Source: Verrucomicrobiota bacterium (lineage in GTDB: Bacteria; Verrucomicrobiota; Verrucomicrobiia; Opitutales; Opitutaceae). Taken from it: a stretch of 64,000 nt of DNA. The notes beneath the pieces were generated by a model, which was not told where the DNA came from, searched no databases, and saw nothing but the letters and a program-made list of their open reading frames with translations. Positions 35,551 to 44,949 of the stretch are shown here, piece after piece. The translations under genes and the position numbers were made by a program. The stretch lies in assembly GCA_023416735.1 (NCBI GenBank), contig JAEZGX010000026.1, positions 1 to 64,000 on the forward strand. Direction: 5' to 3'. Each line of letters begins with the position of its first letter. Position 1 is the first letter of the stretch.

Positions 35551-35888
35551 GGGATGACAGGGCTGCGAGTTTCCGCTGCAGCCGGAGAATCGGCGCACGA
35601 CGCGAGGTGATTGGTGTTGGTTTGGGTCGAAGGGGTGCGCTGGGCGCGCCCCGGGGTTGATGAAACCGTGCCTCGGGCCGAGCGCTCGCGCCAACGGGGA
35701 GTCCGGCAGAGAACCGAGATGGACAGGAAAAAACCTGGATTTCCGCTCGGACGTCGCGGGCAGCGAGCGGACGCGCGGGATTTTCGATCGAACGAAGATT
35801 TGTCCCGGTCGCCTATGAATTGTCCGCGGCGGCGCTTTTGACGGAGGGGACGCGCGCGGCAGGCTGCAACGCAACCCCGGTTACCTTC
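35551..35888. promoter_or_regulatory. 338-bp divergent promoter region of the amylase and TonB receptor genes
   Basis: The region separates two divergently transcribed starch-use genes and should contain both promoters and any maltose-responsive operator. I see no clear palindrome. A duplicated TTGTCC (near 35801 and 35819) and a GC hairpin (gcgctgggcgcgcc) are present. No regulator gene is adjacent. Confidence 0.4.
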
Positions 35889-37547
35889 ATGAAAACGACA
35901 ACGAGATGGATGCGGTGGATGGCGGCGTGGGTTTGTGGAGCGATGCCGATTTCCGCCAGTGTGCAGCAGCAACCCGGCTGGTGGCGGGACGCGGTATTTT
36001 ATGAGATCTTCGTGCGCTCGTTTGCGGACGCATCAAGCGGGCCGCTCGCAGGCGACGGCATCGGCGATTTCCAAGGACTGATCGAAAGACTCGACTACTT
36101 GAACGATGGACGCGGCGCCGAAGGAAAATCGCTCGGCGTGACGGCGCTGTGGCTCATGCCGATCCATCCTTCGCCGAGCTATCACGGCTACGATGTGAGC
36201 GACTATTTTGCGGTGCATCCAGAATTTGGAGACATCGCGTTGTTCAAGAGATTCCTGGCGGAGGCTCATCGGCGGGGGATTCGCGTGATCATCGACTCGG
36301 TGCTGAACCATGCATCGTCGCAGCATCCCCTGTTCTTGGAAGCGCTGGCGGAAGGAGAGGAAGTCGGGAAGGACGATAAGCGAAAGATGTTTCGTTTCGC
36401 TGAGGTGCCGCTGGAGCTGTTCGGGCCGTGGGATCAACGCGCGTGGCATCCGGTGCCGGGAGGAAAAGGCGGATTCTACTACGGGGTGTTTTCGTCGGAG
36501 ATGCCGGATTGGAATTTCGATGATCCGCGCGTGACGGAGCATCATCGCAAGGCGGCGGAGTTTTGGTTGAAGGAAATTGGCGTGGATGGATTTCGCCTGG
36601 ATGCGGTGCGATATTTTCACGAAGTCGGCGAGGCGTTGCAGGACACGGACGAGACGCGCGCGTGGTTGAAGGAGTTCAAGGCGTATTGCCACGAGCTTAA
36701 ACCGGACGCGTTCGTGATTGCGGAGAACACGGCGCGGATGGGCGAAGTGGCGAAGGGCATTCGCGGCGGCGCGGTGGACAGCTCGTTCGAGTTCGATCTG
36801 GCGCGGGCGACGATCGAAGCGGTGCGGTTGCGCGAATCGAGGATTTTGTCGCGGGCGCTGGAGAGATTGGACGCGTTGTATGAAGGCGACGCGCCGTGGG
36901 CGGCGTTGTTGACCAACCACGATCAGGAACGCGCGAAGACGCAGTTGGGGGGAAGCGAATCCGCGACGCGACTGGCGACGAAGATTTTGTTCACGCTGCC
37001 GGGGACGGTGTTCTTGTATTATGGCGAAGAACTCGGGATGCAGGCGACGAAGCCGGACCCGGAGCTGCGCACGCCGATGCCTTGGAGAAGCGAGCCGCCG
37101 AATGCGGGCTTTGCGAAACCGGACGTGCGCGCGTGGAAACCGCCGCAGCCGGAGTTTAGCGAGGTGAATGTCGCCGCGCAGATCGACCAGCCGGATTCGA
37201 TGTGGGCGCTGTATCGAAAACTTGTTACGTTGAACCTGAGCTCGCCGGCGCTGCGACAGGGAAAGCGCATCGAAGTGAGCGCAAGCGAGCCCGACATCTA
37301 TGTGCAGATGCGCGAAGCGAAAGACGAAGTGGTGCTGGTGATCGGAAACTTCGATCCGGCGCCGCGGCGCGGGATGGAATTGAGCACAGCGCAGACGCCG
37401 GCGCGAGCGACGTGGCGGATGAAGGAGGAGATCGAAGGAACGAAGATCGCGGCACCCCGATGGACGAGTGAAGGAGGATTTGAACGGTGGATACCGATCA
37501 CGGAGCTTGCGCCGGAATCGCTGTATGTCGTGCGCTGGCTAAAGTGA
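35889..37547 (+). CDS. Secreted alpha-amylase family enzyme (GH13)
   Basis: This 552-residue GH13 protein has an N-terminal signal peptide (MKTTTRWMRWMAAWVCGAMP...). The conserved regions are present: region I DSVLNHAS, region II GFRLDAVRYF with nucleophile Asp238, region III VIAENT with acid/base Glu279, and region IV TNHDQE with Asp345. A C-terminal beta-sandwich domain (about 460-552) ends the protein. It would cleave alpha-1,4 glucans or maltodextrins in the periplasm or outside. The ATG at 35889 is chosen because the signal peptide starts there; the upstream frame extension overlaps the divergent promoter. Confidence 0.92.
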   Translation: MKTTTRWMRWMAAWVCGAMPISASVQQQPGWWRDAVFYEIFVRSFADASSGPLAGDGIGDFQGLIERLDYLNDGRGAEGKSLGVTALWLMPIHPSPSYHGYDVSDYFAVHPEFGDIALFKRFLAEAHRRGIRVIIDSVLNHASSQHPLFLEALAEGEEVGKDDKRKMFRFAEVPLELFGPWDQRAWHPVPGGKGGFYYGVFSSEMPDWNFDDPRVTEHHRKAAEFWLKEIGVDGFRLDAVRYFHEVGEALQDTDETRAWLKEFKAYCHELKPDAFVIAENTARMGEVAKGIRGGAVDSSFEFDLARATIEAVRLRESRILSRALERLDALYEGDAPWAALLTNHDQERAKTQLGGSESATRLATKILFTLPGTVFLYYGEELGMQATKPDPELRTPMPWRSEPPNAGFAKPDVRAWKPPQPEFSEVNVAAQIDQPDSMWALYRKLVTLNLSSPALRQGKRIEVSASEPDIYVQMREAKDEVVLVIGNFDPAPRRGMELSTAQTPARATWRMKEEIEGTKIAAPRWTSEGGFERWIPITELAPESLYVVRWLK

Positions 37548-37810
37548 ACGTGGAGCGCGTCGTCCTTGTCGGCGGCGATGGGCGGTGTTGGTGCCGTGTT
37601 TCGGCCCGGAGAAAACAGCGGGTTTCCCGCTGGTGGATTTTCGGCACGAAATCGTGGTGGGGCTTGCGGCGTTCGCGGTTTGTTCGCCGATGCGCGTAGT
37701 GAGCGGCGCGCGCGAGGTAGTCGGTCCTTCGATACGCTCGCCGGCGCGATCCATCAATCGTGGCACTTTTCCGCAAGGCGGCGGACAATGGGGCTGAGCC
37801 CCGAGCTGTC

Positions 37811-40138
37811 ATGCTGCGTTCACGACCGGTAAGATTTCTGATCACGCGCATTGCGCGAGCCTACGGGTTTCTCGACCCGGTCGCATTGATGGCGAATTTG
37901 CGCGGGTTCGCAAAGCCGTCGGAAGTCGCGGAGCCCATCGAACTCTTGCGCGCGGGGATGTTGTTTCATGCGCGTGGGCTGGTGAACACGAAGGCGATTC
38001 AGAACAATCTCGACTGGGTGTGGCCTTATTGGGTCGAGCGGCAGTTCAATCCCGGCGATCCGTCGTTTATTCCGCGGGCGTTTTCGTTCAGTCACATCAA
38101 TCTCACGCATCGCAACTGGACGGCGGTCGGATTGCCGGATGTCGCGTTTTATCCGATCGTCGATCCTCGCGGACTGGTGACTTCGCTTTTCGACGGGTGG
38201 TCGCTGGATTTCTGGTTCGTGCCGGAGGATGGCGGGGCGGTGTTGTTGCCGTCGAAGTTGGGCGACGCGGACGTGACTCAGGAGTTGAGTCTGACGGATA
38301 ATCTGCGGGTGCGGACGGTGGCGAAGTTCGGCGGTTCGAACGGCGCCGAAGGAGCGGCACCCTCCAAAGCGGTGACGTTGGAGAGTGTGGTGGAGATGGG
38401 TTTCAAGCAGGGCGAGCCGCAGTGTCGCGTGCGCCTGGAAGTGCATGGAGGGAAGAAAGGCGCGGTCGCGGTCGCGGTGCGGCCTTACAATCCGGAAGGC
38501 GTGAGCTTCATCAAATCGATCGAAACGATGACGCAGCGTAGCGGGTTTCTCGTGAACGGCCGCAATGAAGTGATCTTCGATCGCGCGCCGGCGAAGCAGT
38601 TGTTATCGAACTATGCGCATGGCGACGTGTTGCTGCGGCTGCGCGAGCCCTTGGCGGAAAAGGAAGTGAGTTGTCCGGTGAGCATGGCGACGGCGGTCGC
38701 GTTGTTTCCGACGTCGGGCGAGGACAACAATACCTGCGAGATTCGGGTGCCGATCTACGATGAGCTGGATGCGCGGCATCGTCCGAGTTTCAAGGCGACG
38801 CAAAGTTGGAGCGACGCGATGGCGGGACTGGCGCGGCTGCACGTGAGCGATGCGGCGGTGCAGCGGTTGTATGATCTGGCGCTGGCGAACACGGTGCTGC
38901 ATGCGCCGCGTGAGGTGTATCCGGGACCTTATACGTATAAGCGATTTTGGTTTCGCGATGCGGTGTTCGTGTTGAACGCGCTGCTGTCGCTCGGCGGCGT
39001 GGAGCGGACGCGGCGGGCGTTGAAGGAGTTCGCGCCCCGGCAGCGGATGGACGGATACTTTCTCTCGCAGGAAGGCGAGTGGGACAGCAACGGCGAGGCG
39101 TTGTGGTTTTATCATCGGTTCGCGTCCTTGACCGGCGAGACGCTGCCGCGCGAGTGGTTGGACGCGGTGGCGAAAGGTGCGCGATGGATCACGAAGAAAC
39201 GTTTGCCCAAGGACGGAAAACTCGAGGGAGGTTTGTTGCCCGCAGGCTTCAGCGCGGAGCATTTGGGTCCGAACGATTTCTATTATTGGGACGATTTTTG
39301 GGCGGTGGGCGGATTGCGCGGAGCGGCGGAGCTGTTGCGCCCGGTGGATCCGAAGCTGGCTGACGGCTGCGCGGCGGAAGCGATCGAGTTTTTGGATACG
39401 ATCGTGAAATCGTTTCCGGCGGGACCGCATCGGCGTTTTCCGAAGGCGATTCCGGCGTCGCCGCATCGACGGATGGACTCGGGTGCAGTGGGGTCGCTGG
39501 TGGCGGATTATCCGTTGCAATTATTCGCCGCGGGCGACGAGGCGCTGGTGAAAACGGCGGATTATCTGCAGGGGCATTGCCTGCACGGGGGCGGGTTTTT
39601 CCAGAACATGATCCATTCGGGGATCAATGCGTATCTGACGCTGCATCTCGCGCAGGTGAGATTGCGCGCAGGCGATGCGCGATCGACCTGGGAGTTGATG
39701 GATGCGGTCGTGCGACTGGCCTCGCCGACCGGCCAGTGGCCTGAAGCCATTCATCCGTTGACCCTCGGCGGTTGCATGGGTGACGGGCAGCATATTTGGG
39801 CGGCCGCGGAGTGGTTGATGTTTGTGCGGAATTTATTCGTGCGGGAAGAGGTGGGCGGCGGCGGCGCATTGGTGATCGGAGCGGGGGTGAAGCCGGAGTG
39901 GTTAAACGCGAGCGAAACAAGTTTCGGCCCGACGCTGACCCCGTGGGGCGCGGTGACGGTGCGGCTGGCGCGGGCGGGAGAAGGAAGCGTGCGCGTAAAG
40001 ATTGAAGGTGAATGGCGCGGTGCGCCGCCGCGGCGGGAGATTCGTGTGGCCGGATGTGAACCGATAGATTTGGCGGCGGGAGAGCGACGGGAAGAGGTGG
40101 TGGTGCGGGGGAACCTGACGGAGTCGTCGGGCTTGTAA
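37811..40138 (+). CDS. (alpha/alpha)6-barrel glycosidase-like protein of unknown substrate
   Basis: This 775-residue protein (792 if the ATG at 37760 is used) has an N-terminal beta-rich half with SEVAEPIELLRAG and LDWVWPYWVERQFNP, and a C-terminal helical half with VYPGPYTYKRFWFRDAVF, DGYFLSQEGEWDSNGEA and YYWDDFWAVGG. This resembles glycogen-debranching or GH15/GH63-type barrels with acidic residues in place. No signal peptide is evident. It follows the amylase after 263 bases and precedes a GT4 gene, so it could trim or sense a glucan or glycolipid. The exact family is unknown to me. Confidence 0.7.
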   Translation: MLRSRPVRFLITRIARAYGFLDPVALMANLRGFAKPSEVAEPIELLRAGMLFHARGLVNTKAIQNNLDWVWPYWVERQFNPGDPSFIPRAFSFSHINLTHRNWTAVGLPDVAFYPIVDPRGLVTSLFDGWSLDFWFVPEDGGAVLLPSKLGDADVTQELSLTDNLRVRTVAKFGGSNGAEGAAPSKAVTLESVVEMGFKQGEPQCRVRLEVHGGKKGAVAVAVRPYNPEGVSFIKSIETMTQRSGFLVNGRNEVIFDRAPAKQLLSNYAHGDVLLRLREPLAEKEVSCPVSMATAVALFPTSGEDNNTCEIRVPIYDELDARHRPSFKATQSWSDAMAGLARLHVSDAAVQRLYDLALANTVLHAPREVYPGPYTYKRFWFRDAVFVLNALLSLGGVERTRRALKEFAPRQRMDGYFLSQEGEWDSNGEALWFYHRFASLTGETLPREWLDAVAKGARWITKKRLPKDGKLEGGLLPAGFSAEHLGPNDFYYWDDFWAVGGLRGAAELLRPVDPKLADGCAAEAIEFLDTIVKSFPAGPHRRFPKAIPASPHRRMDSGAVGSLVADYPLQLFAAGDEALVKTADYLQGHCLHGGGFFQNMIHSGINAYLTLHLAQVRLRAGDARSTWELMDAVVRLASPTGQWPEAIHPLTLGGCMGDGQHIWAAAEWLMFVRNLFVREEVGGGGALVIGAGVKPEWLNASETSFGPTLTPWGAVTVRLARAGEGSVRVKIEGEWRGAPPRREIRVAGCEPIDLAAGERREEVVVRGNLTESSGL

Positions 40139-40285
40139 CGGAGAGCGGTAATTTTTTGTTCCCCGCCTCGCGGAGCGCGCGTTCCGCCACGGGAAAAACG
40201 AGGCGTGGTTGCGGGAAAGCGGGCGAACCGTGAGGGGGTTCGAAGGTCTTTGAGGCTCTCGCGTGGAGTGCGCGCGAAGCTACGC

Positions 40286-41560
40286 ATGAATATCTGCATG
40301 ATGACCAACACCTACCTGCCGCACGTCGGCGGAGTGGCTCGCTCCGTGAGCACATTTGCGGAGGAGTTTCGGAAGCGTCGGCATCGCGTGCTCGTGGTCG
40401 CTCCGGAATTCGAGGGCAAGGCATTGCCGCCGCGGCAGGCCGCGATCGTGGAGCGGATTCCGGCGCTGCAAAAATTCAATGGCAGCGACTTTTCGGTGAA
40501 GCTCCCGATCGTGACAACGCCTCCGCGGCTGGACGATTTTCGGGCGGACATCATTCACGCGCACCATCCGTTCTTGTTGGGCGATACGGCGCTGCGGACG
40601 GCGGCGACGAAGAACGCGCCGGTGGTCTTCACGCATCACACGCGCTACGAAGATTACACGCATTATGTCCCCTTCGATTCGCCGGCGTTGAAAGACGTGG
40701 CGATCAATCTTTCCACGCATTTCGCGAACCTGTGCGACGGCGTGATCGCTCCGAGCGAGAGTATCGCGAAATTGATCAAGCGCCGCGGTGTCGAGGTGCC
40801 GATTCGCGTGGTGCCGACGGGTATCGACGTCGGGGCGTTTGCGGCGGGCAACGGGCAGAAATTCCGGGCGAAGTTCAAAGTGCCCGAGGAGGCGTTTGTC
40901 GTCGGGCACGTGGGGCGGCTCGCGCCCGAGAAAAATCTGGAGTATCTCGCGGAAGCGGTGGCGTTGTTTCTCAAACGCACACCGGATGCGCGATTCGTGG
41001 TGGTGGGCGGCGGGCCGTCGGAAGAGAAGCTGCGCGAAGTAGCGGAACGCCATGGTGTGGCCGAGCGCGTGGTGATGGCGGGGAAGCACACGGGGAAGGC
41101 GCTGGCGGATGCTTACAACGCGATGGATGTGTTCGTGTTTGCGTCGTTCACGGAGACGCAAGGCATGGTGTTGTCGGAAGCGATGGCCGCGGGGTGCCCG
41201 GTGGTGGCATTGAACGCGTCGGGCGTGCGCGAAGTGCTGCGCGACGGCGTGAACGGTTTCATGCTGGCGAAGAACGCGAGCGCGGGCCGGTTCGCAAATG
41301 CGCTGGAGCGGCTGTATCGCGATCCCGCGCAGCGGACGGAATTTTCGACGGCGGCGCGGGAAACGGCGGAGTTGTTTTCGAAGGAACGGTGCGCGGAGCT
41401 CGCACTTAAATTTTATGAAGACGTGCGGCAGATGACGCGGCGCGAGCGGATGATGGTGGAGCGGAGTCCGTGGGGGACGCTGCTCGAGCGGATCCAGGTG
41501 GAATGGAACTTATTGGCCGAGAAAGCGCAGGCCGTGGCGGAAGCGGTCGGCGGACGGTAA
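40286..41560 (+). CDS. Glycosyltransferase family 4 (glycolipid/phosphatidylinositol mannosyltransferase-like)
   Basis: This 424-residue GT-B enzyme has the N-terminal motif MMTNTYLPHVGGVARSVSTF and IIHAHHPFLLGDTALR with FTHHTRYEDY, typical of diacylglycerol-glucosyl and PI-mannosyltransferase relatives. VVPTGIDVGAF, GRLAPEKN and the E-x7-E region FASFTETQGMVLSEAMAAG follow. The ATG at 40286 is chosen since the conserved domain starts there. A C-terminal helical tail of about 40 residues may bind membrane. It sits between a glycosidase-like gene and an AlkP-EEP fusion, suggesting an envelope glycolipid task. Confidence 0.85.
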   Translation: MNICMMTNTYLPHVGGVARSVSTFAEEFRKRRHRVLVVAPEFEGKALPPRQAAIVERIPALQKFNGSDFSVKLPIVTTPPRLDDFRADIIHAHHPFLLGDTALRTAATKNAPVVFTHHTRYEDYTHYVPFDSPALKDVAINLSTHFANLCDGVIAPSESIAKLIKRRGVEVPIRVVPTGIDVGAFAAGNGQKFRAKFKVPEEAFVVGHVGRLAPEKNLEYLAEAVALFLKRTPDARFVVVGGGPSEEKLREVAERHGVAERVVMAGKHTGKALADAYNAMDVFVFASFTETQGMVLSEAMAAGCPVVALNASGVREVLRDGVNGFMLAKNASAGRFANALERLYRDPAQRTEFSTAARETAELFSKERCAELALKFYEDVRQMTRRERMMVERSPWGTLLERIQVEWNLLAEKAQAVAEAVGGR

Positions 41561-41571
41561 GCCGCCGGCGG

Positions 41572-41708
41572 AAGCTCCAAGGACCAAGATCCAAGCTCCA
41601 GAGAAACAGCAGTATCCAATGTTCAAACACAGAGACACCCACCGAAGCTCGTTTGGGAGTTGGGATTTCGCGGTTCTCTGGAGCTTGGATGTTGGAGCTT
41701 GGAGTTTT
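41572..41708. repeat. Inverted repeat of AGCTCCAAG / CTTGGAGCT words
   Basis: Left arm 41572-41605 (aagctccaaggaccaagatc...ccagagaa) pairs with right arm 41674-41708 (ttctctggagcttggatg...), the outer 17 bases perfectly. It occupies almost all of the gap between the GT4 and AlkP-EEP genes. The final GGAG of the right arm (41701-41704) lies nine bases before the next ATG. Confidence 0.85.
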
Positions 41709-41713
41709 TGATC

Positions 41714-44140
41714 ATGTTTGCCGGGGTTGAAGCACTGATCCATCGCGCGCGGATTCGGTTGAGCCGGAACGAGTGGGCGATTCGACACCTGGGGCTGACG
41801 CCATCACACGGGACGAGTGAGGAGCCGGGATTATTGCTGATCCAGATCGATGGGTTGGCGCGGAGGCAAGTGGAGGCGGCGCTGGCGAAGGGACGAATGC
41901 CGTTCGTGAAGCGGTTGATGGCGCGTGAAGGTTATGAGATGCGGACGTTTTATCCGGGGCTGCCATCGACGACGCCGGCGGTGCAGGCGGAACTTTACTA
42001 TGGAGTGAAGTCGGCGGTGCCCGCGTTCAGTTTCTTCGATCGGGCGATGAAGAAAGTCGGCCGGATGTGGGATCCGGATTGGGCGAAAGCGCGCGAGGCG
42101 AAGTGTGGCGAGACGGCGGAAGGATTGCTGAAAGGCGGAAGCTCGTGGTCGAACATTTACACGGGCGGCGCGGGACAGGAGGAAAGTCACTTCTGTGCGG
42201 CGAGCATCGGGCTCGGCGACATGTGGCGCAGCGGGAAGGTGAAGAATCTGTTTTTGTTCACGATCCTGCAGCTCCCGGCGGTGGTGCGGATCCTGTGGCG
42301 GTTGATGATCGAGCTCGGCGTGGCGGTGAGCGATGCGGTGCAGGCGATCGCGCGCGGGCGGCTGCCGAAACCGGAGCTGATGCTGATGGTATCGCGCGTG
42401 TTTGTCGGCGTGGGCTTGAGGGAATTGTTGACCCTGAGCGGGCAGATCGAGGTGACGCGCGGGTTGCCGATCGTGCACATCAACTTCGTCGGTTACGACG
42501 AGCACGCGCACGTGCGCGGACCTGGGTCGGCGCTGGCGCACTACGGATTGCGCGGCATCGACAACGCGATCCGGAAGATCGTGCGGGCGGCTCATCGCTC
42601 GAAGCGGCGCGATTATGCCGTGTGGATTTTCTCGGATCACGGGCAGGAAGTGACGCGGCCGTTTACGGACAAGGTGCCGGAAGGGATCGAGGCGGTGTTG
42701 CACGACGCGTTGGAAATTTCGAAGCAGCGGGACCGCGCGTGGCGGGCGCGGTCTCAGCGGCGACCGGTGGAGGCGTCGACCTGGCTCTCGCGCAACCAGC
42801 GGTATCAGGCGCGCGTGGCGCGGATGCGCGCGGACGAGTCGATCACGTTGGAGGAAGGCAAGAGCGTGATCGTGGCCGCGATGGGGCCGGTGGGGCATGC
42901 GTATTTCGCGAATGCGATGACAGACGAGCAGCGGATGGCGCTGGCGCGGAGATTGGTGGAACGGGGCGTGCCGGGTGTGCTCGTGCGCACGGAGCGCGGC
43001 GTGACGTGGTTGCACGCCGGCGGAGAGACGCGCGTGCCGGAGGAAATGCCGGCGCTGCTGGAGGCGCACGAGCCGGAGTTGCGGGCAACGATTGCGGAGG
43101 ACGTGGCGAACTTCTGTGCGATTCCGGATGCGGGAGATTTGATTTTGGTCGGATGGAGTCCGACGGAAGGCGCGTGGAGTTTTGCGGAAGGCGAACGCGG
43201 CGCACATGGCGGGTTCGGGCCGGACGAAACGCGAGGGTTCCTCTTGTTGCCTCCTCGCACGGTGTTGCCGGCCGGAGCAGAGAGCTTTGTGCGGCCGCAG
43301 GGATTACGGGCGGCGGCGCGGCATTATCTCGGACGCGAATCGCTGGAGCCGGGCGTGCACGTGATGCCGGGCGCGGGGCGTTTGCGGTTGATGACCTACA
43401 ATGTCCATGGCTGCGGCGGAATGGACGGACGCGTGTCACCGCGGCGCGTGGCGCGAGTGATCGCGGCGCAGGCACCGGACATCGTCGCGTTGCAGGAAGT
43501 AGATTTGGGGCGGAGGCGGTCGCGCGCGGAGGATCAGGCGGCGCTCATCGGAAAACAGATCGGGATGCACGCCGTGTTTTGTCCGACGATCACGCGCGGC
43601 GAAGAGCATTATGGGCACGCATTTTTCAGCCGCTGGCCGGTGGAGATCGTGCGACGCGCGCATTTGCCGCACGATCCCAAAGGCTGGTGGAAGGAGCCGC
43701 GTTCGGCGCTGTGGGTGCGAGTGAACGTGAACGGCACGATCATCCACGTGGTGACGACGCATCTCGGGCTCGGGCCTTACGAGCGGTTTTTGCAGATGCA
43801 GGCGCTGCTTGGGCCGGAGTGGTTGGGGCGGTTGGGTCCGGATGAACTCGTGCTGTTATGTGGGGATTTCAATCTCACGCCCGGCAGTCGTCCGTATGGG
43901 CTGGCGGCGAAAAGATTCCGCGACGTGCAGGCGGCGCGTCAGGGGCATCGGCCGCTGAGCACATTTAGTTCGATGCGGCCCTTCATGCGGTTGGACCACA
44001 TTTTTCTGTCGGAGGGTTTCCGCGTGGAAAACGTGATCGTGCCGCGGAATGAACTTACGCGCGTTGCTTCCGACCACCTGCCGCTGGTGGCTGATCTTTT
44101 ATTCGAGCCTGCAGGCGTCGAAACGCCCACGCGGTCGTGA
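41714..44140 (+). CDS. Fusion of an alkaline-phosphatase-superfamily domain and an endonuclease/exonuclease/phosphatase (EEP) domain
   Basis: This 808-residue two-domain hydrolase has an N-terminal AlkP-like phosphodiesterase part (about 40-500) with IQIDGLAR, nucleophile-type threonine in PSTTPAVQ, metal-binding FVGYDEHAHVRG and FSDHGQE. The C-terminal EEP part (about 556-800) has TYNVHGC, VALQEVD, GDFNLTP and catalytic histidine in SDHLPLVADL. Both active sites look intact. The fusion suggests consecutive hydrolysis of a phosphodiester head group, such as a phospholipid or linked glycan. The last 86 bases overlap the convergent VTT gene. Confidence 0.8.
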   Translation: MFAGVEALIHRARIRLSRNEWAIRHLGLTPSHGTSEEPGLLLIQIDGLARRQVEAALAKGRMPFVKRLMAREGYEMRTFYPGLPSTTPAVQAELYYGVKSAVPAFSFFDRAMKKVGRMWDPDWAKAREAKCGETAEGLLKGGSSWSNIYTGGAGQEESHFCAASIGLGDMWRSGKVKNLFLFTILQLPAVVRILWRLMIELGVAVSDAVQAIARGRLPKPELMLMVSRVFVGVGLRELLTLSGQIEVTRGLPIVHINFVGYDEHAHVRGPGSALAHYGLRGIDNAIRKIVRAAHRSKRRDYAVWIFSDHGQEVTRPFTDKVPEGIEAVLHDALEISKQRDRAWRARSQRRPVEASTWLSRNQRYQARVARMRADESITLEEGKSVIVAAMGPVGHAYFANAMTDEQRMALARRLVERGVPGVLVRTERGVTWLHAGGETRVPEEMPALLEAHEPELRATIAEDVANFCAIPDAGDLILVGWSPTEGAWSFAEGERGAHGGFGPDETRGFLLLPPRTVLPAGAESFVRPQGLRAAARHYLGRESLEPGVHVMPGAGRLRLMTYNVHGCGGMDGRVSPRRVARVIAAQAPDIVALQEVDLGRRRSRAEDQAALIGKQIGMHAVFCPTITRGEEHYGHAFFSRWPVEIVRRAHLPHDPKGWWKEPRSALWVRVNVNGTIIHVVTTHLGLGPYERFLQMQALLGPEWLGRLGPDELVLLCGDFNLTPGSRPYGLAAKRFRDVQAARQGHRPLSTFSSMRPFMRLDHIFLSEGFRVENVIVPRNELTRVASDHLPLVADLLFEPAGVETPTRS

Positions 44141-44732
44141 TCGTGATAGCGATGGCGTAGGCGACGAAGATGGCGATGCGGGCGGGCGTGAGGTCGTCGC
44201 TCATCTCGCCGAAAAGGATGCCGATAATCGACTTCACGACGTGAATGATTCCACCCCAGAGCAGGTAGGTGCCGAGCGGAACGCCGACGAGAGGAAGCAC
44301 GTAGTTCTGCGCGAAATACGGCACGGCCGGGAGCAGCATCGTGAATTGCGTGAGCGGGACGTGGGCGGCTTTCGGAAGTTTCTTGCGCCAGCGCTCCATG
44401 TGGCGGGCGAAGAAGGACGGAGCGAGTTTTACGAGAGCGTAGCTGGCGAGGAGCTGGAGGACGACGGAGGCGGCGACAAGCGCGAGACCGAGTCCGAGAC
44501 CGAAGCGCACGCCGGCGACGGCATGGCAGACACTCACGGGAAAACCGAAGAGCGGAAGAACCGTGATGAGGACGAAGACGAGGAAGCCGTTGATTTCCTG
44601 GGCGCGGGCGTGGAGCGCTTCGACGTCGATTTGCCGGTAAACGAGTGCGAGCGCGACACAGGCCAGGACGATGGCGATGAACGTGATGATCTTGCGGCGA
44701 TCGATCGCGTAGCCCGCGATGGTGAGTTCCAT
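44055..44732 (-). CDS. VTT/DedA-superfamily membrane protein
   Basis: This 225-residue integral membrane protein has about five hydrophobic segments and the VTT core (FPVSVCHAVAGVRFGLGLG; then PLTQFTMLLPAVPYFAQNYV). Members are linked to lipid scrambling or membrane homeostasis; the substrate is unknown here. The start is the ATG at 44732 (MELTIAGYA); an extension to 44798 would reach the repeat region. Its 3' end overlaps the AlkP-EEP gene by 86 bases in convergent orientation. The C-terminal tail is basic and polar. Confidence 0.8.
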   Translation of the reverse strand: MELTIAGYAIDRRKIITFIAIVLACVALALVYRQIDVEALHARAQEINGFLVFVLITVLPLFGFPVSVCHAVAGVRFGLGLGLALVAASVVLQLLASYALVKLAPSFFARHMERWRKKLPKAAHVPLTQFTMLLPAVPYFAQNYVLPLVGVPLGTYLLWGGIIHVVKSIIGILFGEMSDDLTPARIAIFVAYAIAITITTAWAFRRLQARIKDQPPAAGGRKQRA

Positions 44733-44802
44733 TTTCTCCAGACCGCGGGGCGGAAAGGAGGTTCGTCGGGTGATCGGTCGCAGTCTAGCCCCGATCACGA
44801 TG

Positions 44803-44913
44803 GTGCTCGTGCTCGTGCTCGTGCTCGTGATCGTGACCGGAGGCCTTGAAGAACGTGCGGCGGGAGCGGAGTTTGGACTCGAGCACGATCACGATTACGA
44901 GCAAGAGCACGAA
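44803..44913. repeat. Inverted repeat of GTGCTC / GAGCAC words, large copy
   Basis: Left arm 44803-44840 has four GTGCTC units and ends gtgatcgtgaccgg. Right arm 44878-44913 reads ctcgagcacgatcacgatta... with related words. They flank a 37-base loop between the VTT and gmk genes. The ending atcgtgaccgg is shared with the copy at 46149-46182. Confidence 0.8.
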
Positions 44914-44949
44914 ACGCGCGCGAGAGGTGCGCCCCCTACCCTGCCGGGA

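Noticed and set aside
29536..35888. Classical oriC with DnaA boxes
   Set aside because: I found no TTATCCACA-like cluster or dnaA/dnaN gene in the intergenic regions near the skew switch. Only the compositional signal remains.
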